Program-made: the position numbers and the translations under genes
The notes under the pieces: generated by a model
Seen by the model: the letters and a program-made list of their open reading frames with translations, nothing else
What the model was told of the DNA's origin: nothing
The model's database searches: none
Source: Cellulomonas sp. JH27-2
GTDB lineage: Bacteria > Actinomycetota > Actinomycetes > Actinomycetales > Cellulomonadaceae
Direction of reading: 5' to 3'
Length of the DNA stretch: 64,000 nucleotides
NCBI RefSeq assembly: GCF_014837175.1
Contig: NZ_JACYFR010000001.1
Location: forward strand, 496,001-560,000
In this document: positions 63,096-64,000 of the stretch, piece after piece
Numbering within the stretch: position 1 is the stretch's first letter
Layout: each line of letters starts with the position of its first letter

Positions 63096-63598
63096 CGGGC
63101 CGCCTCCTTCCGCATGAACGGGGTCAAGATCGGGTGCTGTCCGCGAGGGGGATTGCCATGCGGCGCATCCTCCACCGGCCACTCACCATGCCGGCGCCAG
63201 TACTCCTCGAACGCCAGATGCCGTTGCACGCACAGCACGTAGTCCTCGAACCCGTCATCCCACTGCCACGTCAGCTCTCGCCGATCGAGGGGGTAGAAAA
63301 GACACAGCCCGGCGTACTTGGCGCCGAACGTCGTGCCGTCAAGGTTCGGGCTGCGGTGCAACCATGGCCTCGGCGCCCCGATCGGGAAAGCGGTGACGTC
63401 CCCTGAGCTCGCCACCACGACCCTGGCCCGCTCGTCGGGGTAGGCGGGCAGGTCTCGAAGCGGCGCGAAGGTCAGGTTGAACACGATGTGCCCGTGCGCT
63501 ACGAACACTCGGTCGACGGAGCACCCAGGAATCGTGTCCTGCAGGACCCCGGCTGCGAGCTCGGGTGCCTGCAGGACGTCGATCAGCTGGAGCGCCAT
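63071..63598 (-). CDS. E2-like (ubiquitin-conjugating fold) protein of a CBASS-like operon
   Basis: The 175-residue protein has a beta-meander (DRVFVAHGHIVFNLTFAP), a Pro/His turn PRPWLHRSPN, then KYAGLCLFYPLD with Cys99 where E2 enzymes have the active Cys, and a C-terminal helix pair (VLCVQRHLAFEEYWRRHGEWP). This order fits the stand-alone prokaryotic E2 proteins of type II-short CBASS, which modify the CD-NTase C-terminus without a separate E1. It overlaps the CD-NTase end by 16 bases and the next gene by 25. The E2 fold is my reading of the pattern, not a search result. Confidence 0.6.
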   Translation of the reverse strand: MALQLIDVLQAPELAAGVLQDTIPGCSVDRVFVAHGHIVFNLTFAPLRDLPAYPDERARVVVASSGDVTAFPIGAPRPWLHRSPNLDGTTFGAKYAGLCLFYPLDRRELTWQWDDGFEDYVLCVQRHLAFEEYWRRHGEWPVEDAPHGNPPRGQHPILTPFMRKEAARWARLKKL

Positions 63599-64000
63599 GC
63601 CCGACGCGGTTGAGTCTGAGCGACCCCCGCGGTACTAGGGGACAGGTAACCGCCGGTGGCGATCGAGCCGGAGGCCCAGTTCTTCATCGCCTGGTGCTCG
63701 CTGATGGGCTCAGGCTCAGGGAAGTCCGAGCCAAGGATTTCGTGCCAGACGCCGATCGCGGCGCGTGCGTCACCGCTGGCCTCCAGGGCGATAGCCTCAC
63801 CGGCGCCCTGAGCGGCCTCCCCGAGGACCTTCCTGGCGAGCTGCCGTTCGGCTGGGCTCCACTTGCCGGTCATGTCGTCCTCGCCAGCCGGCTCGAGCAA
63901 CGGGCCAGCGAGGATCTGGGGCGCGGCCTGCAGCAGCTTGAGCAACGCCTCCTGAGGCGCTACCGACGCGGTGATCACCTGGTAAGCCAGGGACTCAGCG
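63583..64000 (-). CDS. CD-NTase (CBASS nucleotidyltransferase), C-terminal part
   Basis: The frame is open to the window edge. The visible 138 residues read ESLAYQVITASVAP near the edge, then ILAGPLLEPAGEDDMTGKWSP and GDARAAIGVWHEILGSDFPEPEP. The last segment (A-x2-x-W-x3-G-x2-FP) and the preceding helix (ERQLARKVLGEAAQGAGEAIAL) fit the C-terminal lobe of CD-NTases, the cyclic-oligonucleotide synthases of CBASS. The catalytic GS and DxD motifs lie outside the window. The Thr/Ser-rich C-terminal tail (GSIATGGYLSPSTAG) would be the target for E2 conjugation in such systems. Confidence 0.6.
   Translation of the reverse strand, partial: AESLAYQVITASVAPQEALLKLLQAAPQILAGPLLEPAGEDDMTGKWSPAERQLARKVLGEAAQGAGEAIALEASGDARAAIGVWHEILGSDFPEPEPISEHQAMKNWASGSIATGGYLSPSTAGVAQTQPRRAWRSS

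Overview
The window is very GC-rich, with strongly G/C-biased third codon positions, and its gene set points to an actinobacterium, most likely Cellulomonas or a close relative. The evidence is secreted glucanases (GH81, GH30), a SigE-type sigma factor, a LytR_C protein, an LAxTG-type sortase substrate, a DUF1540 protein, and many genes with a TAnnnT box exactly 6 nt before an ATG/GTG start (leaderless mRNA architecture). The assignment rests on gene content only.

Region 1-31 kb is ordinary chromosome. A TPP riboswitch precedes a thiamine-binding protein and an ABC permease. Then come a secreted M11-type metalloprotease, a sigma factor with a membrane partner, a cold-shock protein, a fatty-acid desaturase and a membrane glycosyltransferase. 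A three-gene operon of processive glycosyltransferase, membrane-fusion protein and GH81 beta-1,3-glucanase looks like an exopolysaccharide (possibly curdlan-type) cassette. After it are an LLM oxidoreductase, DUF1684, a Nei-type glycosylase, an FtsH-like protease, a tyrosine phosphatase, two PAP2 phosphatases, an HAD phosphatase, an amidohydrolase, two alpha/beta hydrolases, and a GH30 enzyme divergent from a LacI regulator.

Region 31.1-42.4 kb is an integrated, decayed conjugative element. Two copies of a ~75-bp sequence that includes the 16-bp 3' end of tRNA-Ser(CGA) flank it. Inside are a frameshifted TraD/VirD4-like coupling protein, a VirB4-like fragment, a DUF2637 (SpdB-like) protein, a DNA-ligase tail and an IS481 tail, but no integrase. 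Probable anti-phage cargo remains intact: an AlbA_2/Schlafen-type protein with a small partner, an Abi-like HEPN protein and a DUF4393 (Abi-alpha) protein.

Region 42.5-54 kb is chromosome again: a VapBC-type module with an operator lying exactly between its -35 and -10, a sirtuin, TadA-like deaminase, Upp, a 1348-residue fusion of sigma factor, zinc-finger anti-sigma, membrane and surface domains, a probable pseudokinase, a DUF1540 protein and a repeat-rich cell-wall protein.

Region 54-62.3 kb is a graveyard of mobile and truncated genes. It has a frameshifted NIDO-SGNH-PKD surface protein, two tails of zinc-ribbon (DUF4379-like) genes, and an IS3 element split by an IS30 element with a visible 3-bp target duplication. 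At the right edge (62.5-64 kb) three overlapping minus-strand genes resemble a CBASS-type defence operon: the C-terminus of a CD-NTase, an E2-like protein and a one-helix membrane protein.
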